Shown here in pieces: positions 42,983 through 54,394 of a stretch of DNA of 64,000 nucleotides. Made by a program: the position numbers and the translations under genes. A model generated the notes under the pieces. The model worked only from the letters and a program-made list of their open reading frames with translations. It did no database searches and was not told the DNA's origin. The stretch comes from Gerris lacustris (lineage: Eukaryota; Arthropoda; Insecta; Hemiptera; Gerridae): the NCBI GenBank assembly GCA_951217055.1, contig OX578282.1, positions 57,791,311 through 57,855,310 on the forward strand. The letters are read 5' to 3'. Position 1 is the first letter of the stretch. The number at the start of each line of letters is the position of its first letter.

Positions 42983-43619
42983 TAAGGAAAACAAAAAGTG
43001 TAGGAGCTGGAATCATTGTGTTTAAAGCTAATATCAAATTATGTAAGATGGTGCGTTGTTAGCGATTAGTTTTTATCAAATAACTATAAAACTAAATATA
43101 GGTAATGATCATTAGTATTATACTTTTGTTTTTTTAACAATAAAAATTGTTTTGAATATTGTGTATCTTAAAGTTTATTTTTAGAAATAATTTATACAAA
43201 TTATAAATAGTTTTAGCATCTTATAGTCCTAACTAATATGATTTCGGGTGAGATTTTAGTGCAATTGAATAAGGAAAAGCTGTGTAGGTGTTAGATGCAT
43301 ACCTTGATATTGATAAAATAAAAATTTCCGGTATAAGGAGGCGTGGTATTGATTTATTTCCTGTAGCGGTTTGGTCAATATAAATACCGCCCTGTATCCA
43401 GGCAAGGCTATACCGTCCTGTACTTGTCTGCTATGTCTACCTTGACCATGCTTTTTGACCGCTTATTTCCAACCGGTTTATTTTGATTTGTAAAAAAAAA
43501 TGTAATTTTGTCTTGTACATTTCTTAAATTCACGTAATGTGTTTGTACATTTGTATTCAAGCTTTTTTTCAGCTTCTAATATTTTTTTTTATCTACGATT
43601 GATATACGAAATATAAACA

Positions 43620-43925
43620 TTTTATCTCTGTTTAGATGCGTATGCGTAGAAAGTGATTCTTTTACTTTTAGTAGTTGTTTACATTTAACAAAAATAATTG
43701 CTGTTGGTTTAATTAAAGTAACTGCTTTTTTTTTCTGTATTTATTATTAAAATCTAACAATCGTAGATAAAGTACGGTACGCAACTCGTGCGAAAACTGC
43801 ATTTTGCTTTGCTCGTATGGTTTTACTACCCTCGCTGTCGCTCGGGTGCAAACTCCACACTCGCATGCAAAATGCTACTTTCCGCACTAGACGCGCAATG
43901 TTTTATTGCGTATTCTTTGAATAGG
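43620..43925 (+). mobile_element. RepK copy 2
   Basis: 43727-43920 matches 22675-22862 (GTAGATAAAGTACGGTACGC, CCCTCGCTGTCGCTCGGGTG, CTACTTTCCGCACTAGACGC). The 5' flank (43620-43660, TCTGTTTAGATGCG and TAGAAAGTGATTCTTTT) is shared, inverted, with 57660-57700. It lacks the coding fragment. Confidence 0.6.
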
Positions 43926-44688
43926 TTTACTTATTGAAATGTAAGTTTTCAGTGTGAACAATTTAGAATAATAAAGTTTTTATACCCTGATTTATTTTGA
44001 GTTGGATATTATATTAGTGAAGTAAACATCTAATAATAAAACACATTAAGTCTACACTTAAGTATTAATTGTTGATATTAAAAAATAAAAATGCTTGGTG
44101 TACATAACAAAAATCATTTTAGTAGTATTGCCATTATAAAAAATAATATTATGAACAAACTTCCTGACCTATAAAATCGGGACTGTGGTTAAAGGCTATT
44201 CGAGACACTTAATTTAAATATTTTTTAACCTTAATATGCCTGAGATAGATTTAAGCCCTACTATTAAAAGAATCATGCTACTTTCAAGAGAAAAAATGTA
44301 TAAATTCTGAAAATTGATTAAAGTTTTCTAATAATTCATAATAATTTTAAATGTCACGTATAAGATCATCCTAGGGTGCGGTAGCCCCTCTTGGACTCAA
44401 ATGATTCATAGATCAAGCAGTTATTTAGATCTTGTTTTGTTTTAAATTAGATTATTTTCGTTAAGAGATCTATTAAAAATGTATTAAAACTCTAAAAATA
44501 AATAATGCAAAGCTTCATGTTTTTGTCTCTATTTTTATTCAAAAGTTATTGGAACCTTTTAGTTCAAAAACTAAAAGGGTTTTTTTTGGGGGGGTTTAAC
44601 GAAATTGTAACAATGGATTTCAAACAGAATTTTGTTCTTCTAATTCTTTTAAGATTATGTTCCAAGAAAGTATGAATTCCTCACTATT

Positions 44689-45318
44689 TTTTACTTTCTC
44701 ATATAAAGAGAAAGTATTGTGATGGCGCAAAAATTCGATTTTGAGATTTTGATTGATTTACACGTTTTGAGGTCCCCTGAGTCCAAAAAAGTGGTTTTTA
44801 AAAAATGTCTGTCTGTCTGTCGTCTGTCGTCTGTCGTCTGTCGTCTGTGCAGACGTCTGGAGCCTAAACTACTGGGCCGATTTTGACGAAATTTGGCATA
44901 CATGTTCAGAAAAATCATACCCCGAGGCGAAATCGAGGAATGAATTTTAGCTCTAAATTTGGGGGCGCTACCCCCCAAAAACTCTGAAAAAACATGAAAA
45001 AAAATTATTTCTCGAAAACGGTTCCGACGATTTTGATTAAAAAATTCTAAAATGTAGTCCATTTGAATACGAATCCAACGATATAAGCCGTTTTCCCGGG
45101 AAAAATCTAGTTCCTGAGAAATTAGCTTAAAACGCGGACGGAGAGAGCCCGGGTTCGATTCCCCGCCCAGGAGAAGTTATTTTTATAATACATTTTGATG
45201 AAATGTTCAATAATATTTAAATGTACATTTGAAAACTAATAAATGGAAAATACTGGGTTAAGTAATTATAAACACGTATATGAGAAAGTTTGTCTGAGTT
45301 GTCTCGGACCGATTTTTT
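44689..45318 (+). repeat. RepC copy, full length
   Basis: Starts ACTTTCTCATATAAAGAGAAAGT (an 8-bp inverted repeat around ATATAAA), has a CTGTC(GT) array at 44807-44850, GGGTTCGATTCCCCG resembling a tRNA B box at about 45150, and ends GTCTGAGTTGTCTCGGACCG. A 123-aa antisense frame is by-product. Confidence 0.75.
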
Positions 45319-45321
45319 TCT

Positions 45322-45693
45322 TACGAGCTTACCGAAGGTAAAGGAAGCTATGTGATCGCTCTGAGAAACAAAATGTTTTATGTCCCCGATTTAAAAAATT
45401 CGAAGACAGAAATCCGTTTCAGATATCAGTGAACATTTTTGGTTCGTAGTCTGTCTGTCGCTCAATTTTTGTGAGCCAACACATTTTAAAAACTGCTCGT
45501 CCCATATAAGTTTCAACCTTCTACGCCCGATATTTTCTCTTTCGCATGCGCACAAACCTTCAATCAATTTTGACAGATTAAAAAAATGGGGGGGGGGGGG
45601 ATTAAATAAACAACATTACAATAATGGAGTGTAAAAGCATAAAATCATTAAAGGACGCGAGGAAGCTATGTGCCATACTCATTGGGAGACTAT
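45322..45693 (+). repeat. RepA copy abutting RepC
   Basis: Left end GAGCTTACCGAAGGTAAAGG follows directly on the RepC 3' end at 45318; right end GGACGCGAGGAAGCTATGTG. An 11-G run interrupts it at 45590. Confidence 0.7.
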
Positions 45694-46365
45694 TTAAAAT
45701 TTCATCCTAGATCCTAAAGTTTATTTAGTTTTGAAAATCCTAATTTTACTAAGTAATTATGAAACTGTTATTCTATATTTCGACATGTAATACCGTATGG
45801 TATCAAACGGGGTGGCTGCAAACAAGGTAATCTCAAGTTCTGGTTCAAAAATACGTATAAATTACTTAATTGGTCACTGTCCTTAAAATTATGGATTCCA
45901 ATCAGTGGCGTGTGCGTCTGACATTGATTTAAATTCTGTGTGTTACTTGACCTCCGCCACTGTTCATAACCCGTTTGCCTTTTTATCAAGAAACTAACAA
46001 AAAAAAATTCTTAATGTTATTAATTAACAGGTTTTAAACTAAGGAACAAGTGTTTTATTGATTATTTATTTTCAAATGCATAAGGTTAAATGAGTTTTTA
46101 TTGTTGCAATTGTAATTTGCAAATTGACAATTGTTTGATTAAAATCATCTAGCAACCGGTGTGCTGGATAATTTCAATGAAGCTTAAATATTATTTCTAA
46201 TAATTCATTAATATTTTAAGACATCAAATATAATGATTTTAATGTCTAGATTGCCTAGTTTTCCCCTACAGAGGCAATATACTTACTCTCTTCACACAGA
46301 ATGCGGATTTCAACATATTGACTCATTTTAGGCGTTCCTCATGACGATGTTATGAATTCCAGCAA

Positions 46366-46432
46366 CTAGCCTACAAACACTAGTGGCTCCAGAGTCACCA
46401 CGACCATCTTTACTGTGAGAGGTATTGACTAA
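46366..46432 (+). repeat. Left member of direct repeats flanking the TIR transposon
   Basis: CCTACAAACACTAGTGGCTC and CACCACGACCATCTTTACTG recur with few changes at 47734-47795, on the other side of the transposon. Confidence 0.7.
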
Positions 46433-46483
46433 AGGGAACTGTTAACTGTGAGAGGTATTAACTAGAGGTATTAACTATGCACT

Positions 46484-47724
46484 AGGGTGGGTCGAAAAAA
46501 CACTTTGTTCGAGATCGTAACCACCGTACCTCTAAAAACTGGCCATTCCATGAGATACCCCCGAGGAAAAAATTTGAGTCAAATCGTATACTTATAATGC
46601 TAAAAAATAAAAAAAAAAATCCAGAGGTTACCTCGAGGAGGTAGTTGTAACTCGAGCTCCACCTTATACCCCCCCCTCCCCCCCCATTTTTATTGAAAAG
46701 ATAAATGTTGAACTTTCAATTAGAACTAATTAAATTTGAGAATTTTATCATTATATACAACTAATACAAATTATTTTTAATAATTACAACTAATACTAAT
46801 ATTTTACTTATATTATTATACAAATTAATACTTAAATTTTAACGATATTATATACAAACTTATAATTACGAAATTAAAATAATATGTCTGATTACATTCT
46901 TTATAATCTAAACGAAAAATCGTTTTTACTCTCGAATTTATGCATTTTCCCCCTATTTTTTCATGTCTAGAGAATAAAGAACTGACGATCCTCTCCTCTA
47001 TGAATGTCACTGGAAGCTTTTGTACCCAGCTTTACACAGCCCTCAACATCCTGAGTATGACACTGATAATTTTAATTAAATTGAGGCATTCGACCGTCTA
47101 ACACTGCTGCTGTGTCCTCATTTGTAGAAATGACTCTTGTCAGCGGTGGTTCAGGCACTTTTATAGTGCGTGCTTTTTTTAACATATCAGAGAACATCAA
47201 GAAATATGGTCATGGGATCAATTGATGGAAGCACTTCAGATCAATTATGAAAAAGAGCGTTAAGAAATGTGAGAGATCTCAAAACATTTGACGAAAAGTC
47301 GAGGAAAATCCAGATGACACAGAAACACCGCTTACTTCATCAGACAACAAGAGCACTGATTCAGAATTTGAGGTAAATATCCGGCAAATAAGTAACCAAA
47401 TGAGAATACCTCTTCCGACTTGTTATGTTACCAGCCTATTATTTATTTTTAGCACATAAAGGCATTTTCTTGTACAATAACAATTGTAGATTACATAAAT
47501 ATGCCTTAAACATAGATTAAAAATGACTTACATAGTAAAAAAGCAAAACAACTTAGTTTAAATCGTGTTTTTTCAAAAATTTCAAAACTTCGACCCCCCA
47601 GCGGGAGACCTAGGGGGGGCCCGATTTGACTCAAATTTTTTCCTCGGGGGTTTCTCATGGAATGGCAAGTTTTTAGAGGTACGGTGGTTACGATCTCGAA
47701 CAAAGTGTTTTTTCGACCCACCCT
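46484..47724 (-). mobile_element. 1.24-kb TIR transposon with a decayed transposase tail
   Basis: Long terminal inverted repeats of at least 100 bp: AGGGTGGGTCGAAAAAACAC, TTTGTTCGAGATCGTAACCA, CCGTACCTCTAAAAACTGGC at the left, inverted at the right to 47724. Inside, the minus strand at about 47175-46900 reads PEPPLTRVIS, then CHTQDVEGCVKLGTKASSD, GEDRQFFIL and stops. This is similar to the C-terminus of a family of insect transposon-encoded proteins whose class I cannot name. On the plus strand, 47299-47371 encodes an acidic stretch (EENPDDTETPLTSSDNK) ending at a donor-like GAG/GTAAAT. Confidence 0.65.
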
Positions 47725-47770
47725 ACTATACACGCCTACAAACACCAGTGGCTCTAGGAAGTCACCGCGA

Positions 47771-47944
47771 CCATCTTTAATGTGAGGGATGTTAGCGAAA
47801 TACGTTTTTAATTCTAATTCATCATTATTTGACGGTACTGGCGCCATGGATTTAATGTGCGCCATCTTTAATGTGAGGGATGTTAGCGAAATACGTTTTT
47901 AATTCTAATTCATCATTATTTGACGGTACTGGCGCCATGGATTA
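47771..47944 (+). repeat. Tandem duplication, 92-bp unit
   Basis: The unit starts CCATCTTTAATGTGAGGGAT at 47771 and again at 47863 and includes TTTGACGGTACTGGCGCCAT. The two copies are practically identical. Confidence 0.95.
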
Positions 47945-48254
47945 TTGGCTATATGTAGATTGGTATTTTTTACGTTATTTATTCCAAATTATTCAACACA
48001 AGACGGTAGATGGCGCCAAGACTTTTTTGGTTATTATAGAAGATATTTTTTAAAAAGAATCTAATAAGAATAATTTGAATTTACATAAAATTCCCGAACT
48101 TTTGTATTTCACAAGCTTTTAACTATTTTATTAAAGTGAAACTTTTTAGGCGTGGTTGAATAAATTGGCTTTGATGAAACGAAAATGAATGTAACTAAGT
48201 TTGGGATTCGAGACTCGTCTAAGTGAATGATTTTTATAGGTAAATCAACTCCTC

Positions 48255-48350
48255 GCCTAAGTCGACAGTATAAAATATTTTCTTGGACGAGTCTCGAACC
48301 ACCAGCCTCTGATTCAGCAGTTATATAAGTGCTAATCATTCCACTACGGA
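48255..48350 (-). mobile_element. tRNA-like segment of a SINE-like repeat
   Basis: The minus strand has CCGTAGTGGAATGATTAGCA (A-box-like), an anticodon-arm-like CTGCTGAATCAG and GTGGTTCGAGACTCG (B-box-like) with tRNA-like spacing. No acceptor stem or good T stem could be formed, so it is a degenerate tRNA-derived element, not a tRNA gene. Confidence 0.45.
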
Positions 48351-49867
48351 GTTAGATAATTTCCAATACACAGAATTGGTATATAAGCATAATATTATGT
48401 AAATTATAATAATAAAATATAGTATACTTAAATGTTGTTTTCATGTTTTTTTCTTCATTATTCGCTAAAATATTATATTTTTCAATTAAATTCCACATAA
48501 CCATTTCTTAATCCTGAAATAATAAAATCGTCAACAAATCCAAAGATAGCAATGCATTAAAGCAACTGTTTCTAGAACTTAAGTTTTACTTCTACTGCAG
48601 TCTCACAAATATTTTTTTTCTATTATTGATGTAGTATAATTTCTTAAATAAAATGTCTCAGATTCAGGCAGTCAATTAATTTTGGCATATTTTCTTTGTT
48701 TTTTCCTCACATTTTGGTTCACTTTTATTTCTAAAAATGCTTGTTGGTCGTGACTGGCGATTAAAATTGCTTTGTCTAGGGATTATTGTTGTCTCAAAAT
48801 GTCCACGTTTTGTAATTTTTTCTTTACATAATATCACAAGGCAAAAAGTGTGTGTTCTAATTAAAAATTTATGTCACAACGTTTATTTTAGTATCTATAA
48901 CTAAGAGTTTCCAAATAAAGAAATACATATCTCCCTAGAAATTAATTACGGAACATTCGCATCTGTGGTTCTTACTTAATGATGTAACTATTTCGTAAAG
49001 TTCAACAATCAATGTTTTTATTAAATGGTGATTCCTAAAATTTTGTTTGACAGTGGCCTAAAATCAGTGAAAAACCGCGAAATTAATATCACTGGTTCAT
49101 AGTTACAACCTGTTCTCCTGGACTAGAAATAAGCTTATATAAACGGACAAAAATATAAAATTCGTGTATTCATCGAATAAATAAATAGAACGACATACTA
49201 ATTGATTGTCGAACTAATAGTAACATTGAGCGGATTGTTGTAGCTAAACCACAGCATTTGTGGTTTTATTTAAAACAAGAATGATCAAATTTGATTATTG
49301 AGTGTTATTAAGTAACACTTAATAACACACTTAACAGGTTAAGTAAGTTCCATAAATCTCAATATAGAAACTACTTATGTAAGTTTGTTATTAATTTTCA
49401 AACAAATCATAATTTTAGTTTGTACGCATATACATAAGTTTTAAATTTTATTATATACTTAATGCTTATTGTATACGTTACATAACATATTTTACGTTAT
49501 GAGAATTTAAATATTTAATTCAATTAGAGCTGTAAGTCGTTTTGGTTGAAATTTTCTATCCATAAAAGATTTAAATCATATGTTACAAAATATAATTTTA
49601 CATTATAAATTTTACAAATGGTAACCTTTGCCATTCTTAAACTTTTCCCGTGTTTGGGTTAACATTCATTACTGCAACGTTTCAAATTTTTGTGTTGGTA
49701 CTTTTGGAGATGCAGTTACGTTAAGACAGGAAATTATAGGGTTTTGCCAATGGACCATAAATAATAAAAAAAAGTCATTTAATTTTAATTTATTTAACTT
49801 CTACAACTATATGTTTATAGTCTTCTATGTGTTTAATTATTCAATTTTAATTTATTAATAAATTACA
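48351..49867. other. No recognisable feature
   Basis: AT-rich single-copy-looking sequence. GTGTTATTAAGTAACACTTA+ATAACAC at 49302-49328 is a small local palindrome. Confidence 0.5.
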
Positions 49868-50391
49868 TAGTCCAGGAGATTACATGAAAAAAGTGTCAGA
49901 TTAACGTCAAGCTAGACTTTTGTAAGTGTATAAGTTAATCGTATGGTACCTTTTAAGAATATGTGGTCGGCTAAGTTCGTCTGCGGGACATAGCTTGGCA
50001 ATAGAAATTTGAAAGAAACAAATCGGTGGAGAGCGATTTCCCGTCTATTTTGGTGGACAATGTGATGTTTATGATCCTGAGTACAAAATTATAGATAGTA
50101 CATCAAAAATAAATTTGATGTTTATTTTTCACTTGATTGGTTAGTTAATCAAATATTAATCAAAATCAAAGAAGACACTTAACAAGTGACAATCTAAAAG
50201 GGTGGGAGGGACATGGCCGCTCTTTTTTTTTCTTTTTTTTTTTCTTTTTTTTAATGCCTATTGCCAAGCTATGTACCGCAGACGAACTTAGTCGACCACA
50301 TATACTTAAAAGTCACCGATAGATTAACTTGTACACACAATTCTAGCTAGATATTAGTCACACACTTTTTTGCACGCTATCGCCTGGACTA
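49868..50391. mobile_element. Foldback element FbG, copy 2
   Basis: Same family as 20296-20841, with ends TAGTCCAGGAGAT and the inverted CGCCTGGACTA. Shared blocks include TATGTGGTCGGCTAAGTTCG and GGTGGGAGGGACATGGCCG. The centre differs between the copies and a T-rich run (50221-50252) interrupts the right arm. Here the end motif occurs once, not three times. Confidence 0.75.
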
Positions 50392-50654
50392 CTACGTTTA
50401 TATTGGGTATTCAAAACGATTTTTATACGGTTACTGTTTTCAACAGATGTCGGTTTTCATGACAGTATTTGAAAATATTTTTATTACAGTTCTGATGCCA
50501 TTAGAAAACAGTTGATTTTGACAGGTGATAATTATAATGGCTATTAAAGAAGGTTGTGTTTGTACAGTCGATTTGTCAGATTTCTCAAGGGAGAAACATA
50601 AAACTGCGCATGCCTTAATGAAACTTCATTTCAAACTGGCTTGACAAGCAAAGT

Positions 50655-50687
50655 TTGACTAACTAGTTAGATTGTGTATGTGGGCCT
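50655..50687. repeat. MITE end fragment
   Basis: GATTGTGTATGTGGGCCTTA resembles the end of the element at 54218-54394 (CACGTGTATG...GGCCTTAA type). Only the end is seen. Confidence 0.3.
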
Positions 50688-51967
50688 TAAATATTAGTTG
50701 ATAGTCTTTTCTTCCATGCATGCGTGTATCAAATGTTGAGTGTGTTCATTAGTTTTAAGTTAATATACTAGGTTTTAAATACTTTAAGTAATGTAACTTA
50801 TTTCATTTTATGCTTAATATAATATATATTATTTAACTAGCTGGATACTCTTGCTTCGCTGTGGAGTGAGTTATTTTTAATTTGATGGGATTATAAATCT
50901 ACCATCAAGAAACTTTTAAATTATTTTCCTAATCGAGAATATTTAGGTTCTACCCCTCCCCTTTGACAATATAATTTGGAAATATACCAAATTACTAATT
51001 AATTCCGACTACTGATGAAAAATTCTTAAATGGTAACTTTGGAGGAAAAGCAGCGGTATTTTCCTTCTGTATCCCCGGTGTCTTTTCACATCCCTGAGTT
51101 AAAATTGGAATTATCTTTGTATAAACATTGTATCAAACATATATATTTTATATGTGTATATTTATATATGTATTATATTACATATTTTTATATGTTTACA
51201 TCCAAGATAGAAGCCATTTCTCAAATATTAACATCCTAACTTTAGAAGATCGGTCTGGACTTAATTCCCTTCTTTTCTTACTTTTCCCTAATACAATTTT
51301 GTACAATACATTGGCAGATATCAATATAATTTAGAAATTAGTATACTACGTATACATTTGAAGATTTTATTTTAGCGTTTAAAGAAGTGGTGATAATTGT
51401 TATAAATGTTTTAGTCATGGTAATGTGTGATTTATAAACAAATGTCTTCTTGATGATTTATAAACTATTTAAATAATATATGTTTAAAAAATAAATCTAA
51501 ATTTTTTTGACTGCGATTGAACAGTTTTTCCTACAGAAATTTCCAAAGAACATAAAATATTGTCTGTAGCTTCTTCTGCAATTTTGGTTAAATACATTTT
51601 TTATAAAAATAAAAAATATAATTTTGAAATCTATTTAGGAGCCCCATTCTCCCCATATAAAGCTAGCAAAAAGTTTTATAGCCTATAACACCCGCAGAAT
51701 TGAGCTTAACATTGTACCCAAAAACCAACAAAATCTGTTTCAGCCGTTTGGACGTGATTGACGCACAGACAAACTGACACAAAACTTAAATTCGTTATCA
51801 GGACTATTCATTTAATACAAAATTTGAGCCCAATCGGATAAATGTACAGACACCACTCCAATCTTATATGTAATATTTAAGATTAAGATTTATAAATAAA
51901 TATTTTACAAAACACTTTAGGCCTCTTTATATATAAGTCATTTTAAAAGCTTTAATTTAACTTACAA
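50688..51967. other. No recognisable feature
   Basis: AT-rich; (TATA)-rich stretch near 51140-51200. CTAGCTGGATACTCTTGCTTCGCTGTG at 50837 may be a scrap of an old repeat. Frames here contain no domain. Confidence 0.45.
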
Positions 51968-52249
51968 TGTATGTATGTATGAATGTTCGGGTCAAATCTT
52001 GCAACTAAATTTTAAAGCAGTTATCCTGAACCGATTGAATTGAAATTTTGCATACACGTTTAGTTTGGATGACAATGCATGGTTAGCTAAGTGACGTCAT
52101 TCTAAATCCAATATGGCGGACAGCACAAGATGGCGGAATAGTTATTTTGAAGCACGCCCATGTTATGGGTATCAAATGAAAGGGGTTTCTGAGAAGAATA
52201 CGAATAAAAGCTTTTTTTTTTTTTTTTTAATTGTTTTAAATAAAATTAT
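51968..52249 (+). repeat. RepD copy 2
   Basis: Direct-orientation copy of 24663-24930, differing by scattered substitutions and a longer T run near its 3' end (52211-52229). Confidence 0.85.
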
Positions 52250-52522
52250 TATCGATAGTGATGAGTTGACACAGTTAAAAAATTCCTTTTGATTTGACAA
52301 TGAACATTTTATTTATTTATTTTTCAAATTAATTTGGGGGGGGGAATAATATTCGTTAAAAAATAGTTTTTAAACAAAGTACCTCTTCTTATTTCTTATT
52401 TAAATATTTCTTAACTCATTCTTTGCAATGCAGAATTTACCTTTTCTTAATGTAAATTATAATTTAGGGACCAATGAGAATACTTCGTGGCTTCATAAGT
52501 ATCTAAGCTCTTTTAGGCATTA

Positions 52523-52737
52523 GATTGTTACTCTCTTTATAAATAAAACAGAGAGGAGTAACAATGTAAAGAAGGTGTACGGAATGTTTTTCTTTAGATT
52601 CTTACTCCCCTTATAAAAACAGAAGTGTGATATTCCTTTGACCCAAAGTACATAAGACTAAACATCTCTTTGTCTTAATAGTTATTTAGTCAAAGTCATT
52701 TACATTCTAAAAAAGCATAGGGGAGTAACAATCTAAA
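52523..52737. mobile_element. MITE, about 215 bp
   Basis: Ends TAGATTGTTACTC and, inverted at the right, TAGATTGTTACTCCC. The middle repeats the same words (GAGGAGTAACAATGTAA, TAGATTCTTACTCCCC), so it is a composite of inverted and direct end-like motifs. Confidence 0.55.
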
Positions 52738-53135
52738 TAAGCACACACTTTTATTCTTCTGTGGATTAGGTAAATATACGAATATCCAAAATTAAAATTT
52801 TAAAACAAAGTTTGTTTTTTTAACAAATACTTTATCCATGACAGTGTTTCTTTAAGCAGCTAAACTTGACATTTAAAACTTGGCATGTTAATTTGCAATA
52901 TCTTATATATTATTTTAACATTCTTTAGTATCCTTTACTACTTATTTTATTTTTCTGTCTCCCACTTTTAGGACAGCTTTCATGTAGAAAGAGCTTTCAG
53001 GTAGAAAGAGGTAAGATAAGAAAAGATTTCGAGGAAAAAATATATAGCCAACAATCTTATTCATAAAATATTTTTTCACAAACATTTTCTAATTTTAAAT
53101 TTATTTTAATCGATGCAATTATTTAAAAAAATAAC

Positions 53136-53300
53136 TAACACAAAACTGCTCATCCGTTTTTTTATGAAATTTTGAGGATATGTAATAATTAGGGTATTGT
53201 CCCATATAAATGTTAACTGTATTCGCACAAATATTTTGATTCCGAGCGTACTGAAGGTAACGTTAGCACTGTGAACATTCTGAAGAGCTAAATATATTTA
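53136..53300. repeat. RepA scraps
   Basis: 53248-53290 resembles the RepA left end (CCGAGCGTACTGAAGGTAAC); the upstream 110 bp resembles an internal part. Heavily decayed. Confidence 0.4.
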
Positions 53301-53363
53301 TGCCAAAAAAAGTTATTTCCTATAAGTAATAAGTATATAGTAATGATAAACTATGCCTAAATA

Positions 53364-53366
<3 letters not shown>

Positions 53367-53435
<69 letters not shown>
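53367..53435. repeat. (TA)n microsatellite
   Basis: More than 30 nearly perfect TA units, bordered by GATATG/TGATAT. Confidence 0.97.
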
Positions 53436-53438
<3 letters not shown>

Positions 53439-53654
53439 ATGTACAATGATATATATGCTATATGCCTAATTCTATGTGTACCTCACGAGCGAGTAATAAC
53501 TTTTACGTTAGAAGTTACGCAATAAAGTTCAGTAGAGCGTCGATATTCCGCATTAATGTAATATAGGGTTGTTTGGATAATCAAAATTCACCAAAAAAAA
53601 AATAAGAATAAAAGAAAATATGGATTCGGGACTAGTTATCGATTGCGGCAGTGA

Positions 53655-53810
53655 AAAATCATTCTCCTGCGTAGCTTAGTTCGCATGAGCATCTGTACTG
53701 GAAATACAGGAGACCCGTGGTTCAAATCCCGGCGCTGGAGTGTATTTTTCACTGTCTGTTTCCCGTAGTAAATAATAATTATAATTTGATTTAAAAGAAA
53801 ATATGTAAAA
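53655..53810 (+). mobile_element. tRNA-derived SINE-like copy, best preserved
   Basis: 53671-53742 reads like a tRNA: CTCCTGC/GCTGGAG acceptor arms pair at 6 of 7 positions, the D arm uses GCTT/GAGC, the anticodon arm is CTGTA-CTGGAAA-TACAG (GGA in the loop), and the B box is GTGGTTCAAATCCC. The T stem has two mismatches, so it is not a functional tRNA. It is followed by the family tail TATTTTTCACTGTCTGTTTC and ATAATTATAATTTGATTT, shared with 4105-4260 and 62893-63031. Confidence 0.6.
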
Positions 53811-54217
53811 TAAATCAATCAAATCAGTACAAAAAGCATCTTCGTTTAGTCATCTGTCGTTTTGCATATAGTAAAAAAATATAATTATTCAGCTAACTAA
53901 GCCGAACGCTTTTTAAAAATTAATTAAGTGGTGGCTTATGATTTGTTATACCATGAACCCTGTACAGATAATTGAAAGTTCAGATAACAGACGTTCGGAT
54001 AATCGACGCTCTACTGTATCTAGTTTCCCTAAATTGGACGGTAGATGTACAGCTTTTAAATTGTGCTGCGATCATTTGCTTGGTTAAATCGAAACATTAA
54101 CTGAGTCACTTTGCTACACCAAGACTTATAAATAGGCATGTTTTCAATTTAATTAAGACTAATGCATTGTATTTAATAATCTGAGTCATTTACTAGCGAT
54201 ACTTATTGATATTAGAC

Positions 54218-54394
54218 TAAAGGCCCACATACACGGTCAAAATGTTTGCGCAAACATTTTGACCGTGTATGGGGCTGTTTGATGTTTGCGCAAACATGAT
54301 GTTTGACGTGTATGGCCTAAATTTGCCAGACATCAGGTTTGCGTAAACATCATGTTTGCGATAGAAAATGTTTGATCGTGTATGGGGGCCTTAA
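54218..54394. mobile_element. MITE with a 44-bp perfect palindrome
   Basis: Ends TAAAGGCCCACATACACG and, inverted from the right, TTAAGGCCCCCATACACG. 54228-54271 is a perfect inverted repeat centred on TTTGCGCAAA. The word GTTTGCG(C/T)AAACAT occurs again twice in the right half. Confidence 0.7.

Noticed and set aside
42791..43062. Poly-Leu and poly-Val open frames
   Set aside because: They translate the trinucleotide microsatellite at 42884-42982.
44691..45062. 123-aa minus-strand frame
   Set aside because: It lies wholly in a RepC copy, and the homologous stretch in other RepC copies is not open in the same way.
47506..47865. 119-aa minus-strand frame
   Set aside because: It spans the right inverted end of the TIR transposon and the 92-bp duplication, so it is a chance frame over repeats.
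53671..53742. tRNA gene with GGA in the anticodon loop
   Set aside because: Cloverleaf is partial: the T stem has two mismatches, there is no long variable arm expected for tRNA-Ser, and it belongs to a repeat with a shared tail.
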